From Nitrosococcus wardiae (GTDB taxonomy: Bacteria > Pseudomonadota > Gammaproteobacteria > Nitrosococcales > Nitrosococcaceae), in NCBI RefSeq assembly GCF_004421105.1, contig NZ_CP038033.1:1321659-1385658 (forward strand): a stretch of DNA of 64,000 nt, given 5' to 3'. Positions 35,698 to 45,136 of the stretch are shown here, piece by piece (position 1 is the first letter of the stretch; every line of letters starts with the position of its first letter). The position numbers and the translations under genes were made by a program. Under the pieces are notes generated by a model. That model was not told where the DNA came from, searched no databases, and saw only the letters and a list, made by a program, of their open reading frames with translations.

Positions 35698-36990
35698 TCA
35701 TGGCGAAACTCCAGCGAGGGTAGTCATCAACTCTAGTATTTTACTTGATGCTCCCTGGTTTTGGGCAATCACCTGCCGTCCCGCTTTGCCTGCCTTCCCA
35801 CGGAGTTGAGGATCGTCGAAATAATGCTGGACAGTCTGGGCCAGCTCCTCAATGGTTTGTACTTGGATAGCCGCACCGGCCGCCAGTAACCGTTGGCTGA
35901 TCTCATTAAAATTGAACATATGGGGCCCGAGAATGATGGGCCGTTTTAGGGCGGCAGGTTCCAAAGGATTATGTCCCCCAACAGGGACTAGGCTGCCTCC
36001 GAGAAAGGCAACATCGGAGGCCGCGAAGAATAAGGGGAGTTCCCCCATAGTGTCACCGATGAAAATCTCCGTAGCCGGATCGCAAGCTCGTTGTTCACTG
36101 CGAAGTTGGGTAATAAAGCCTTGTCGTTGGCATAAGTGATGGACACGAGCGAATCGTTCGGGATGCCGTGGCACCAGGACGAGTAGGGTTGTTGGATAGG
36201 ATTGCTGCACCTGTTTGAAGGCAGTTAGGATCTGTTCTTCTTCCCCCTCATGGGTGCTGGCGGCGATCCAAAGGGGGCGTGACCGACCCCATTGGCGCCG
36301 TAATAGGGCTCCCTGAGATTCCAGGTGAGAGGGGAGTTTGAGTTCAAACTTGAGATTGCCGGTTACCTGAACTCGCTCAGGGGGCGCTCCAAGGGCAATA
36401 AAGCGTTCGGCATCGGTTTTTCCCTGGGCCGCAATAAAGGCTAGATCAGACAACATATCTCGGGAAAACGCTCCCAAGCGGGAATAGCCTCGCGCCGAGC
36501 GTTCCGAAAGGCGGGCATTGGCGAGTATTAGCGGGATCCTGCGGCGTTGGCACTGGCGCAAGAGGTTGGGCCAAAGCTCTGTTTCCAGGATAACCCCCCA
36601 TTGGGGTTGAACTCGCTGGAGGAAACGGGCAATGGCATCGGGTAAATCATAGGGTAGGTAGCAATGGGCTACTTGCTCTCCCAGGCTCTTTCGCACCTGT
36701 GTGGAGCCTGTGGGTGTCATGGTGGTTAACAATACTATGTGGTGGGGGTAATGGTGAAGCAGAGCCCGTACTAAAGGCAGGCTTGCTTGGACCTCTCCTA
36801 CGGATACGGCATGGACCCAAATGACTGCTCTCCCGGCTAGGGAGGGGACAAAGCCAAACCGTTCTTTCCAGCGATGGAGATAGGCCGGAGCACGGTAACC
36901 CCGCCATAGAAGGCGCATCACCACCAGCGGGGTGAGCGAATAGAACAAGAGGTTATAGAGAGCCCGCAAGATTGAAAGTGAAACCGGCAC
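35698..36990 (-). CDS. waaA: 3-deoxy-D-manno-octulosonic acid (Kdo) transferase
   Basis: A 430-residue inner-membrane-associated GT30 enzyme that adds Kdo to lipid IVA. It has an N-terminal membrane anchor (LYNLLFYSLTPLVVMRLLW), VWVHAVSVGEVQASLPLV, the acceptor-side Glu in VILETELWPNLL, and the CMP-Kdo region FLGGSLVPVGGHNPLEPA. It is the third gene of hldE-hldD-waaA, all for the LPS inner core. Confidence 0.95.
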   Translation of the reverse strand: MPVSLSILRALYNLLFYSLTPLVVMRLLWRGYRAPAYLHRWKERFGFVPSLAGRAVIWVHAVSVGEVQASLPLVRALLHHYPHHIVLLTTMTPTGSTQVRKSLGEQVAHCYLPYDLPDAIARFLQRVQPQWGVILETELWPNLLRQCQRRRIPLILANARLSERSARGYSRLGAFSRDMLSDLAFIAAQGKTDAERFIALGAPPERVQVTGNLKFELKLPSHLESQGALLRRQWGRSRPLWIAASTHEGEEEQILTAFKQVQQSYPTTLLVLVPRHPERFARVHHLCQRQGFITQLRSEQRACDPATEIFIGDTMGELPLFFAASDVAFLGGSLVPVGGHNPLEPAALKRPIILGPHMFNFNEISQRLLAAGAAIQVQTIEELAQTVQHYFDDPQLRGKAGKAGRQVIAQNQGASSKILELMTTLAGVSP

Positions 36991-37020
36991 TAACAGAAAA
37001 CCCGCTGGTTTGGAAATAGG

Positions 37021-37974
37021 CTAGCCTTGATTTTTGCTTAACCAGTCCAGGTAGGTTTTTACCCCTTCCTCAACCGGAGCGAAAGGTGCAGTATAGCCTG
37101 CTGCCCGTAGGGCGCTCATATCCGCTTGGGTAAAGCTTTGATAACGCCCCCGCAAATGATCGGGGAATGGAATGTACTCAATTTCACCGCGCCCATGAAA
37201 GGCGAGTACAGCACGAGCTACTTCATTGAAAGTTTGGGCTTGGCCTGTGCCCACATTAAAGATCCCTGAGCAGTGGGGATGTTCCAGGAACCAGAGGCTG
37301 ACCGCAGCCACATCAGCAACATAGATGAAATCACGCCGTTGTTCGCCGTGTCCGTAGCCATCGCAGCCTTCAAACAGCTTGATGCGGCCGGTTTCTTTAA
37401 GCTGGCAATGGGCATGGTAGGCGACACTGGCCATGGGGCCTTTGTGGGTTTCCCGGGGACCATAAACATTAAAGTAGCGAAAGCCAACGATCTGGCTGGG
37501 AGCCGTCGGTAGGCAACGCCGGACGTATTGGTCGAAAAGAAATTTAGAATAACCATAGACATTGCGTGGGGCCTCAAATTCCCGGCGCTCGCGAAAGGTC
37601 AGGCCGTGGCCATAGACTGCCGCGCTAGAGGCATAAAGGAAGGGGATGCGGCGTTCCAAGCAATAATGTAACAGGCGCTTGGAATAGTGGAAGTTGTTTT
37701 CCATCATATAGCGCCCATTCCATTCCGTCGTGGAGCTGCAAGCGCCCTGATGTACAATTGCCTCTGGTAGGTGAGGAAAACCCTTTCCAGCTTTTATGGT
37801 GTGTAGAAATTGTTCTTTATCCCAATAGTCCCAGATCTCACGGTCCACCAGATTGATAAATTTTTCTCCCCGGGTTAGGTCATCGACCACCAAAATATCT
37901 TCGCGCCCGCGCTGATTTAGGGCCTTGATAATATTGCTGCCAATAAAGCCAGCGCCGCCAGTGACAATAATCAA
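37021..37974 (-). CDS. hldD: ADP-L-glycero-D-manno-heptose 6-epimerase
   Basis: A 317-residue short-chain dehydrogenase-type epimerase. NADP motif is [14 protein letters not shown]; catalytic Tyr-Lys is in [22 protein letters not shown] and [17 protein letters not shown] follow. It makes the heptose donor for LPS. It lies 12 bases downstream of hldE. Confidence 0.95.
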   Translation of the reverse strand: MIIVTGGAGFIGSNIIKALNQRGREDILVVDDLTRGEKFINLVDREIWDYWDKEQFLHTIKAGKGFPHLPEAIVHQGACSSTTEWNGRYMMENNFHYSKRLLHYCLERRIPFLYASSAAVYGHGLTFRERREFEAPRNVYGYSKFLFDQYVRRCLPTAPSQIVGFRYFNVYGPRETHKGPMASVAYHAHCQLKETGRIKLFEGCDGYGHGEQRRDFIYVADVAAVSLWFLEHPHCSGIFNVGTGQAQTFNEVARAVLAFHGRGEIEYIPFPDHLRGRYQSFTQADMSALRAAGYTAPFAPVEEGVKTYLDWLSKNQG

Positions 37975-37986
37975 GAACGAGCCTCC

Positions 37987-39408
37987 TTAGCCTTTGCGAA
38001 TAGTCTCAATGATCTGGCTGGTAGAACAACCTCGCTGGTAATTGAGGATGATGACTTTTCCGCCATTGGCAACAACAGCCTTGCCCCCTGCTACCTGCTC
38101 GGGGGTGTAGTCGCCGCCCTTCACTAAGATGTCGGGTAGCACCCGTTCAATTAGCCGCGCCGGGGTATCCTCTGAGAAAGGGACGACCCAGTCCACGTCA
38201 TGGAGCGCCGACAAAACCGCCATGCGTTGGGCAAGATTGTTTACCGGCCGGTCTTTGCCCTTGAGGCGCTGGACCGAGGCATCGTCGTTGACGGCGACAA
38301 TCAGCCGATCTCCCCGTTGGCGTGCTTCAGCTAAGTAGCCCACATGGCCTGGATGAAGAATGTCAAAGCAGCCATTGGTCATCACAATCCGTTCACCTCG
38401 ACTCCGAGCCAGATGGATGAGATTCAGCAGTTCTTCTTCAGTGAGGATTCCTCGGCGGGTTGTCATAGGATGGAGGACCCTTTGTAGTTCATCACGGGTC
38501 ACGCTGGCCGTACCCAATTTCCCCACGACGATCCCCGCGGCTAGATTGGCAAGGGTGGTGGCCTCCTTAAAGGTGCTGCCCGCTGCCAGGGCGGTGCCCA
38601 GCACTGAAATTACGGTATCTCCAGCCCCAGTGACATCAAAGACCTCTCGTGCCTCGGTGGGCAGATGAAGGGGGGCGTGCCCTTGCTGTAACAGGGTCAT
38701 CCCCTGCTCGCCGCGGGTAATAAGTAAGGCCTCAAGGGCTAGTTGTTGCCGTAACTGCTCTCCTTTTTCAATGAGGGTTGTCTCGTCGGCGCAAGGCCCA
38801 ACTACGGCTTCAAATTCAGCCAGGTTGGGGGTGATGATGCTGGCGCCATAATAGCGAGAGAAATCAGCACCTTTGGGATCGATAAGAATGGGCACTCCGG
38901 CTTCCTGGCCGAGGGCAATTAACCGTTGGGGCGCTTGCAGGGTCCCTTTGCCATAATCGGAGAGAATCACCACAGGCTTGTTGTCTAGGGCAGTGTTATA
39001 GGCAGGCAGTAATGCCTCGCTGTAGGCAGGAACTAAGCCGTCTTCAAAATCCAAACGGAGCAGCTGTTGGTGGTGACTGATCACTCGCAGTTTGGTGATC
39101 GTGGCCATATTGGCAACACCTTCCAAGCGGCAGTGGACTCCCTGGCGAGTGAGCAAAGACTGCAGCGTAGCGGCAGCCTCATCCGTGCCAATCAATCCTA
39201 GCAGTGTTGTCTGAGCTCCTAGTGCCGCTACATTAACTGCTACATTGCCTGCCCCACCAGGCCGTTCTTCTCGGCCGGTGACATGGACCACGGGTACAGG
39301 AGCCTCTGGCGAGATGCGTGAGGTAGCACCGTGCCAGTAACGGTCCAACATTACATCGCCAATTATCAATACCTGGGCGGCGGTAAAATCAGGTAAGCCG
39401 TGGATCAT
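37987..39408 (-). CDS. hldE: Bifunctional heptose kinase / adenylyltransferase HldE
   Basis: A fusion of about 473 residues. The N-terminal ribokinase-like domain has [20 protein letters not shown] and [15 protein letters not shown]. The C-terminal nucleotidyltransferase domain has [16 protein letters not shown]. It catalyses two steps to ADP-D-glycero-D-manno-heptose. The ATG at 39408 matches the E. coli length; an upstream in-frame ATG at 39447 would add 13 residues without a better ribosome site. Confidence 0.94.
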   Translation of the reverse strand: MIHGLPDFTAAQVLIIGDVMLDRYWHGATSRISPEAPVPVVHVTGREERPGGAGNVAVNVAALGAQTTLLGLIGTDEAAATLQSLLTRQGVHCRLEGVANMATITKLRVISHHQQLLRLDFEDGLVPAYSEALLPAYNTALDNKPVVILSDYGKGTLQAPQRLIALGQEAGVPILIDPKGADFSRYYGASIITPNLAEFEAVVGPCADETTLIEKGEQLRQQLALEALLITRGEQGMTLLQQGHAPLHLPTEAREVFDVTGAGDTVISVLGTALAAGSTFKEATTLANLAAGIVVGKLGTASVTRDELQRVLHPMTTRRGILTEEELLNLIHLARSRGERIVMTNGCFDILHPGHVGYLAEARQRGDRLIVAVNDDASVQRLKGKDRPVNNLAQRMAVLSALHDVDWVVPFSEDTPARLIERVLPDILVKGGDYTPEQVAGGKAVVANGGKVIILNYQRGCSTSQIIETIRKG

Positions 39409-39498
39409 GCCGTGGGATGGTTCGTAAAAGTTAGCCCATAATACCATAGGGATGCAGGCTGAATCTCAAGCTTTCTGAAGCAATGAGCCTATCCATCA

Positions 39499-39568
39499 AT
39501 TTCTCCCCACTGACTGAGATTCCCTTACCTTCGTGTCCTTTGTGTCTTGGTGGTGAAAAATTCAGGCT
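39499..39568. repeat. Interspersed repeat, copy 2
   Basis: 70 bases are almost identical to 15494-15571, from AATTTCTCCCC through CTTCGTGTCCTTTGTGTC to AAATTCAGGCT. It is non-coding and lies just upstream of hldE and of the Fur-box promoter region. Confidence 0.78.
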
Positions 39569-39628
39569 AAATAAGAATAGGAGCCGTTACAAGTTCGAAG
39601 TTGCAATCTCTTGTTTGTATTAGATAAA

Positions 39629-39647
39629 ATTAATGATAATCATTATT
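39629..39647. promoter_or_regulatory. Fur box upstream of multicopper oxidase
   Basis: ATTAATGATAATCATTATT matches the 19-base Fur consensus at 16 positions, with 14 contiguous matches. It lies 19-37 bases upstream of the multicopper oxidase ATG at 39666, where Fur-Fe2+ would block transcription. Two more ATT triplets follow directly. Confidence 0.8.
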
Positions 39648-39665
39648 ATTACAAAGGGGGTTGCC

Positions 39666-40778
39666 ATGGTATTTCACATCCAACCAGGAGGGGCTCTGCT
39701 GGGGGGCTTGTTGCTGCTAGGGTCGCTGCCTGCCAGTGGGAATGACGCCGGCCATTTGCTCCAGCTCTCACCTTTTCTGAGAGAAAGTTCGGTGGGTTCT
39801 GCTCCCGGAGCAGGTGCCATTCGGCATTATTACATCGCGGCCCAAGAAGTAGAGTGGGATTTCGCACCCACTAATCAGAATCTCATCCGTTGTTCGGATC
39901 GACAAAATCTCTGTTCTTTGCCAGAGCCCTGGGCGGATAGTCATACTTTCCCCGCAGTTCGCTACGTAGAGTACACGGATGAAACTTTTACCATCCCTCA
40001 ACCTCAACCTGAGTGGCTGGGTATTTTGGGGCCCATTATCCGAGCGGAGGTGGGCGACACCGTCAAGGTGCATTTTTGCAATCTGACGGCAAACGGCACC
40101 TATAGCATGCACCCCCATGGCCTGCGGTATACGAAAGATAACGAGGGAGCCCCCTATTTTGGGGTGAATTCGACCAATACTCTCCCAGGAGTAGGAGCCC
40201 GTGTTCCTGCCGGTGAATGTTTTGATTATACCTGGATCGCCGATGAAGACAGCGGACCCGCCAGGGGCGATCTATCTTCAAAGGTATGGTGGTACCACTC
40301 CCATGTGGATACGCCTGCCGACACCAATGCCGGTCTTCTAGGTCCCATCATTATCACCCGTTATGGCATGGCCAATGGGGATGGCAGCCCGAGGGATGTG
40401 GATCAGGAGTTCGTGACGGCTTTCTTTATCTTCGACAAGTTGGAGGGTGAAGAGGCAGGGCTTATGCATGGCATCAATGGATATGTTTTTGGGAATCTTC
40501 CCGGATTAGTTGCGAAGCAGGGTGACCGAGTGCGTTGGCATGTGCTTGGGATGGGCAATGAAGTGGATCTCCATACCCCCCACTGGCATGGCGAAACGGT
40601 ATGGGTAGGGGCACCCCATGTGGCGCGACGGACGGATGTATTGGAATTATTGCCTGCCTCGATGATTACGGCCGATATGGAGGCCGATAATCCTGGGGAG
40701 TGGCTATACCACTGTCATGTCGCTGACCATATCGAGGCAGGGATGAGTACCACTTACCAAATCTTGCCCTTACCTTAA
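39666..40778 (+). CDS. Two-domain ceruloplasmin-like multicopper oxidase
   Basis: A copper oxidase of about 370 residues with a weak signal region (GALLGGLLLLGSLPASG). Domain 1 resembles ceruloplasmin/hephaestin domains (YYIAAQEVEWDFAP, LGILGPIIRAEVGDTVKV). It has HPHG and YHSHV but Ser where a type 1 Cys would be. Domain 2 has HTPHWHG and HCHVADHIEAGM, giving a full type 1 site and the remaining trinuclear ligands. It should be a trimer of two-domain subunits. The ATG at 39666 follows AAAGGGGG; an earlier ATG at 39633 lies in the Fur box. Fur control suggests a ferroxidase role. Confidence 0.88.
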   Translation: MVFHIQPGGALLGGLLLLGSLPASGNDAGHLLQLSPFLRESSVGSAPGAGAIRHYYIAAQEVEWDFAPTNQNLIRCSDRQNLCSLPEPWADSHTFPAVRYVEYTDETFTIPQPQPEWLGILGPIIRAEVGDTVKVHFCNLTANGTYSMHPHGLRYTKDNEGAPYFGVNSTNTLPGVGARVPAGECFDYTWIADEDSGPARGDLSSKVWWYHSHVDTPADTNAGLLGPIIITRYGMANGDGSPRDVDQEFVTAFFIFDKLEGEEAGLMHGINGYVFGNLPGLVAKQGDRVRWHVLGMGNEVDLHTPHWHGETVWVGAPHVARRTDVLELLPASMITADMEADNPGEWLYHCHVADHIEAGMSTTYQILPLP

Positions 40779-40848
40779 ACTAGCTACAATGTCCTCATTG
40801 CCCCGGACCCAGGCTACCAGGTTCGGGGCGTTCCCCCCTTTTGGGGGG

Positions 40849-42363
40849 TTAGGGAGTGGAAGGGTGGTGGGTATTGTTGAGATAAGAATGACGAAAATCT
40901 TTTCGTTTTTTCACTGTCTTTTTATGGAATTTCTTGCTTTTTGCCTCACTTCTTCTTGTTGCCTTTAAAGCGGCCATCTTTTTGGCCTTTTTCTTAACCG
41001 GCTTATGGAGTGTTTTGTCATGAATAGCCGATTCCTCTAATGGAGGCCCTGCTAACGGACGTTCACGTTGCATGGAATAGGTCAATGCCGCGGCCACATC
41101 CAGCGCGGAGAGATTTTCCTGTTCAATCCATTGTTGAAGCAAGTGGCGGAATGTAGCCAAATCTTCCCTTTCCAAGGTTCCCATAATCTGTTGCTTAAAT
41201 TGTTCAATACGCCGGTCTATGATTTGCTGGTGACTGGGTAGTGGCATTTCATAAAGGGGTTGTCCCGTTACCTTTTTGATAGCGCTCAACATCCGCCGCT
41301 CGCGGGGGGCAACAAACAGGGTTGCTGTCCCGGTGCGGCCTGCGCGACCCGTACGGCCAATACGGTGGATGTAAGTCCCGGTATCGTAGGGAATGTCGTA
41401 ATTGACGACATGGCTGATTCGCTTCACATCCAAGCCACGGGCAGCCACATCAGTGGCGACAATGATGTCGAGAGCATTTTTTTTGAGTTGACCGATGACT
41501 TTTTCCCGCTGTGCCTGGGCCATATCCCCATTCAGTGCTGCTGCCGCATAACCCCGTGCCGACAATTTTTTTGCCAGTTCCTCCGTCGCTATTTTGGTGC
41601 GAACAAAGATAATTGTGGCATCATATTCCTCCACCTCTAGCATCCGGGTGAGAGCATCTAATTTATGTAAATCGGAAACCAGACAATAGCGCTGATTGAT
41701 GGTAGGGAGAGACGCGGTTTGCCCCTTGATTTTAATATCATGGGGATTATGCAAATGGCGGCTTGCGATATGACGAACGGAACTTGGCATGGTTGCGGAA
41801 AAAAGTGCCGTCTGCCGCTCCGTGGGCATGTGTCCTAAAATCCACTCCACATCTTCGATGAATCCCATTTTTAACATCTCATCGGCTTCGTCTAAGACCA
41901 CCGTCGCCAATTTATCTAGTAACAGGCTTTTGCGCCGCAGGTGATCCATGATCCTGCCTGGGGTACCCACGATCACGTGAACGCCCCGTTTCAGTTGGCG
42001 TAACTGATTTCCCATGGATTGGCCGCCGTAAATGGGAAGGACACAAAAGTCTTCCAGATACCGAGCATACGTTTGAAATGCCTCTGCCACTTGAATGGCT
42101 AGCTCCCGCGTTGGAACTAAGACCAGTGCTTGGGGCTCTTTCCGCGCCAATGCCAGTCGGTTCAAAATAGGGATGGCAAACGCTGCGGTTTTGCCAGTGC
42201 CGGTTTGGGCCTGCCCCATTAGGTCACAGCCTGCCAAAAGATGAGGGATCGCCCTCGCTTGAATCTGGGTAGGGGTCTCATATCCTACCTGTTTGATGGC
42301 TTGTAGAATAGGAGCGCTGATAGCAAAGTTATCAAAAAATAGGGCTTCTGGAGAAGATGCCAT
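40849..42363 (-). CDS. DEAD-box ATP-dependent RNA helicase
   Basis: A helicase of about 504 residues. Q-motif FDNFAISAPILQAIKQVGYETPTQIQ; motif I AQTGTGKTAAF; motif II VLDEADEM; motif III FSATMP; motif VI HRIGRTGRAGR. A basic Lys-rich tail (KPVKKKAKKMAALKAT...) likely binds RNA. The family resembles DeaD/CshA-type cold-shock helicases. The start at 42363 (MASSPEALFFDN) has AGGA upstream; the ATG at 42438 adds a non-conserved extension. Encoded beside RRM and cold-shock proteins, suggesting joint cold or RNA-folding stress function. Confidence 0.9.
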   Translation of the reverse strand: MASSPEALFFDNFAISAPILQAIKQVGYETPTQIQARAIPHLLAGCDLMGQAQTGTGKTAAFAIPILNRLALARKEPQALVLVPTRELAIQVAEAFQTYARYLEDFCVLPIYGGQSMGNQLRQLKRGVHVIVGTPGRIMDHLRRKSLLLDKLATVVLDEADEMLKMGFIEDVEWILGHMPTERQTALFSATMPSSVRHIASRHLHNPHDIKIKGQTASLPTINQRYCLVSDLHKLDALTRMLEVEEYDATIIFVRTKIATEELAKKLSARGYAAAALNGDMAQAQREKVIGQLKKNALDIIVATDVAARGLDVKRISHVVNYDIPYDTGTYIHRIGRTGRAGRTGTATLFVAPRERRMLSAIKKVTGQPLYEMPLPSHQQIIDRRIEQFKQQIMGTLEREDLATFRHLLQQWIEQENLSALDVAAALTYSMQRERPLAGPPLEESAIHDKTLHKPVKKKAKKMAALKATRRSEAKSKKFHKKTVKKRKDFRHSYLNNTHHPSTP

Positions 42364-42472
42364 GTAATAAAATCCTGGTAATCTAAATATTCGGTAAAAA
42401 GCAAATGGGGCACCATCCAGGTATTGGAATTTTGCCAAAACCCAGGGAGGTGTTTAGGAATCAAGTAGCAAG

Positions 42473-42748
42473 TTAGCGGCGGCGCCTGCCGCCGCGGCCG
42501 CGCCGTTTATTCTCTTTACTCTGGCCCACATAAATGGTACGGCCTTGGAACTCTGAACCGTCCAATGCCGCAATAGCAGCACGGGCTTCATGGCCTTCCA
42601 TATCGATTAGAGCGGTGCCACGTGCTTGGCCAGTAAATAAATCTTTACGTAGAGTCAAAGAGCGCACGGTACCGTAATTAGCGAACAAAGCGGTAAGGTT
42701 CTCCTCGGTTGTACTTGCGGGCAAACCACGCACGAAAAGTGTGATCAT
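42473..42748 (-). CDS. RRM-type RNA-binding protein
   Basis: A 91-residue single RRM. The RNP2-like strand is ITLFVRGLPAST. The RNP1 position reads ARGTALIDM, weaker than the consensus with fewer aromatics. A basic tail (NKRRGRGGRRRR) follows. Such small RRM proteins in bacteria are usually cold-induced and act on mRNA. It lies between the cold-shock protein and the helicase on the same strand. Confidence 0.88.
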   Translation of the reverse strand: MITLFVRGLPASTTEENLTALFANYGTVRSLTLRKDLFTGQARGTALIDMEGHEARAAIAALDGSEFQGRTIYVGQSKENKRRGRGGRRRR

Positions 42749-42775
42749 TGAGCCTCTCTAAAAAAATAGGGAGCA

Positions 42776-42808
42776 AGAAGAAGCCGGCTCCCAGAGCCGG
42801 CTTCTTCT
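42776..42808 (-). terminator. Intrinsic terminator after the cold-shock gene
   Basis: AGAAGAAGCCGGCTC pairs perfectly over 15 bases with its complement around a 3-base loop, 16 bases after the cold-shock stop codon. On the minus strand a T-rich stretch (TATTTTTTT) follows after a short gap. It separates the cold-shock gene from the RRM gene. Confidence 0.75.
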
Positions 42809-42824
42809 AAAAGGGATATTATTT

Positions 42825-43034
42825 TTATAAAACAACAACATTGTCGGCTTGGGGGCCTTTATGGCCTTGTACTTCAACAAAGCTAACCTGTTGACCTTCC
42901 TTGAGGGTTTTGTGGCCTTGGCCAACGATGGAACGGTAGTGAACAAATAAATCACCACCGCCTTCCCGTTGTATAAACCCATAACCCTTTGAATCATTGA
43001 ACCATTTCACGGTTCCTGTCTGCTGTTCTGACAT
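42825..43034 (-). CDS. Cold-shock protein (CspA family)
   Basis: A 69-residue nucleic-acid chaperone. RNP1 is [11 protein letters not shown] and RNP2 DLFVHYRSI, after the usual start [12 protein letters not shown]. Tyr replaces the His of the typical FVHFS motif. A terminator follows, and a long A/T-rich leader precedes it. Confidence 0.93.
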   Translation of the reverse strand: MSEQQTGTVKWFNDSKGYGFIQREGGGDLFVHYRSIVGQGHKTLKEGQQVSFVEVQGHKGPQADNVVVL

Positions 43035-43791
43035 AGAAAACTCTCAAAAAAATGATATAACTGCCCGACATTCTTGTTAGAAATGCCAGTGGGTAGAACT
43101 GAGTATTGCAGGGCGAACGAGTTGGAGCAGAAATGAATTCGGAAGGAAAGACAAAAACTACTACGCTAACACGAAAACGCGATCCTTAATACTCTAGCGC
43201 TTTGTATCATAGGAGACTGAGGGGACAATTACAAGTTCAAAATGAGGTTCATGTTGCTCATGCAGATCCCTTCTGCAATATATTCTCGATTAAACCGTTT
43301 GCGCCCGCAATGACTAACTTGAGCAAAACGAATTCCTTTCAGGATTTCTGTTGTTGACCTGGGTCAGTTCTATAGTTGGGTGAAGGTGAAGATATCAAAT
43401 CAAGGTTTTTCTTCTCAGAATTCTCTCATTCCCAGCTTATTTTCCGCCCCCTTGCTCTGAAAAAAAGCGAGGAAAGGACAGAAAAGATAAGATTATATAA
43501 ATCAGGTCTTTAGTTATGGTTTGGCTTTCTACTCCTTCTTTTGCCCCAGACGGTGACCTCCTTCTGAGTGGGATAAGGGGGTGTTTTGTTGCTAAAAGGC
43601 AAGTAGGCCTAGATTGACTGTTATTTATAAACCAACATTTGCCTAGTCATTGCTTCTTGCGGTAAGAGAAGGGTTAGTTTTTTATCTATAATACAGTGAC
43701 TTATATTTTTTTGAGAAACTGATAAAAATGGCGCACTTTATGCAAAATATTTGAGTAAAATTGGGATGATTTATCGAGCAGGAGAAAATCA
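43035..43791. other. Long intergenic region before the third Arg-Gly-Gly peptide
   Basis: No convincing gene is seen in these 757 bases. The part next to 43034 probably holds the long 5' leader typical of cold-shock genes. The part next to 43791 is A/T-rich and should contain the promoter of the peptide gene. No tRNA, repeat or phage site is recognised. Confidence 0.5.
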
Positions 43792-44079
43792 ATGGCAATC
43801 ATTACTATCAGAGATTTGAATGAAAGCAGAACTTTGGATCCCCAGGAGAGAGCTGCGATACGTGGCGGTTGGCTGTGGGGCTGGATTGTCCCCTACCGCC
43901 AGGGAAGCCAAAGGGGTTTTCCTTTACAAGTCAACCAGTATTTCCGGGTTAACCAGTACTTTGCAGATCAAATTCAGATCGTGAACCAAAATCAGGTAGT
44001 CAGCATCATCGACTCTGCCGGAGCTAATGTGTCCTTGGACGAGGACAGCATTAACACCATTAACTTACCTGCAGCTTAA
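43792..44079 (+). CDS. Small peptide with Arg-Gly-Gly leader, copy 3
   Basis: A 95-residue peptide preceded by CAGGAGA. The leader TIRDLNESRTLDPQERAAIRGG matches the I-x-D-L-x-E-x-x-T-L-D / R-G-G pattern of the two peptides near 7.6-8.0 kb. The core is different but again Asn/Gln-rich with aromatic residues: WLWGWIVPYRQGSQRG, then QVNQYFRVNQYF and QIVNQNQVVSI. It has no Cys. The core ends with an acidic stretch (SLDEDSINTINLPAA). The function is unknown. A frameshifted Crp/Fnr regulator follows it. Confidence 0.72.
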   Translation: MAIITIRDLNESRTLDPQERAAIRGGWLWGWIVPYRQGSQRGFPLQVNQYFRVNQYFADQIQIVNQNQVVSIIDSAGANVSLDEDSINTINLPAA

Positions 44080-44267
44080 AGGCAATGCATCCAATCTTGG
44101 CCTATTTACTCCCCTCATTAGCTCGATGTTGGCCGGGATGCTAACCTATTTAAGGTAATTTTTTGGCTAAGCGTTTACCAAAATTAAATTGTAAAAGCAC
44201 TCTCTCCCCCCTGGAAGGGAGTATCATTCGCTACGCCGTCTAAATCCTAAATTAAAAAACTGAGGCT

Positions 44268-44923
44268 TTGATCTCGGACAAGATGGTTACAATTGAACGT
44301 TGGAAGGCGGCTTGTCCTTCTTTGACCCTATTAAATTTTCGCCATAATGCACTTATCTACCGACAAGGCGATTTGTGTACCCATCTTTTTTATATCGCCA
44401 AAGGGTATATTAAGCTCTCGAAAGTGACCCCTGACGGGGAACAATTTATCGTTATCCTTCTGCCTGCTGGAGAATTGCTCAGCTCGTCTTTTTCAAATAA
44501 TGCTAGAGAGTTATTTCAGGAGACGGCTACTGCGAAGGGGAGGGTGCAGCTTTACCGTTTTTCTAGGGAGGAATTTATGGCTTCTCTTTCAGCCTATCCG
44601 GACCTAGCCCGCTATGTTATCGAGCGATTATCTAATCGGCAACTTTTCTTGGAACGTCGGCTGGAGTATCTGCTTTATAAGAATGTCCATGCCAGGATGG
44701 CGGCGCTGCTGTACGAGTTGGCGAAACGTTATGGTGGAAATGCGCCCATGGCCATGAAGTGGATGTGAGGATGACACAGCAGGAACTGGCCGAATTGGCA
44801 GGTGCTAGTCGTCCTGTGGTCAGCCTGGTGCTGAATGAGTGGCGTCGTAACGGTATTGTCAGCTATACTCGACAGTTTATCTGCATTGACGACATGGATT
44901 CCCTCAAACAGATTGCCAGTTAG
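44268..44923 (+). pseudogene. Crp/Fnr-family regulator with a frameshift before the HTH
   Basis: The first frame (TTG at 44268 or ATG at 44283 to 44768) encodes the cyclic-nucleotide-binding beta barrel (YIAKGYIKLSKVTPDGEQF) and the dimer helix (NRQLFLERRLEYLLYKNV). The HTH is in another frame, starting about 44750: HEVDVRMTQQELAELAGASR, then PVVSLVLNEWRRNGIV, ending at 44923. A single-base loss near GCCCATGGCC joins them. No Cys cluster of Fnr type is present. It sits between the third Arg-Gly-Gly peptide and cytochrome P460. Confidence 0.8.
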
Positions 44924-45136
44924 CCTGGATTTTTTACGCCAGTTAAGCTTTTGATTTCTTTCTCCCTTTGTGGTGCTCTCACGAATTACCTGGGCTAGTT
45001 TCCTGATTTCCAGAAACAAATTTATATTCCCTCCGTATTGTCATCTTCCTAACTGTTTTATCTAGGGCAACTCCTTAAAGTAGCGTTTATCCCCTAAATG
45101 GGACGTGAAGTTAATGCTGAACTTTAGGAGGAGACG

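Noticed and set aside
39633-39665. Upstream ATG giving an Ile-rich N terminus (MIIIIITKG) on the multicopper oxidase
   Set aside because: These codons are the Fur box itself; a good ribosome site (AAAGGGGG) and signal region favour ATG 39666.
44740-44775. Programmed ribosomal frameshift in the Crp/Fnr gene
   Set aside because: No slippery heptamer or downstream stem is seen at the junction; a plain 1-base lesion is simpler.
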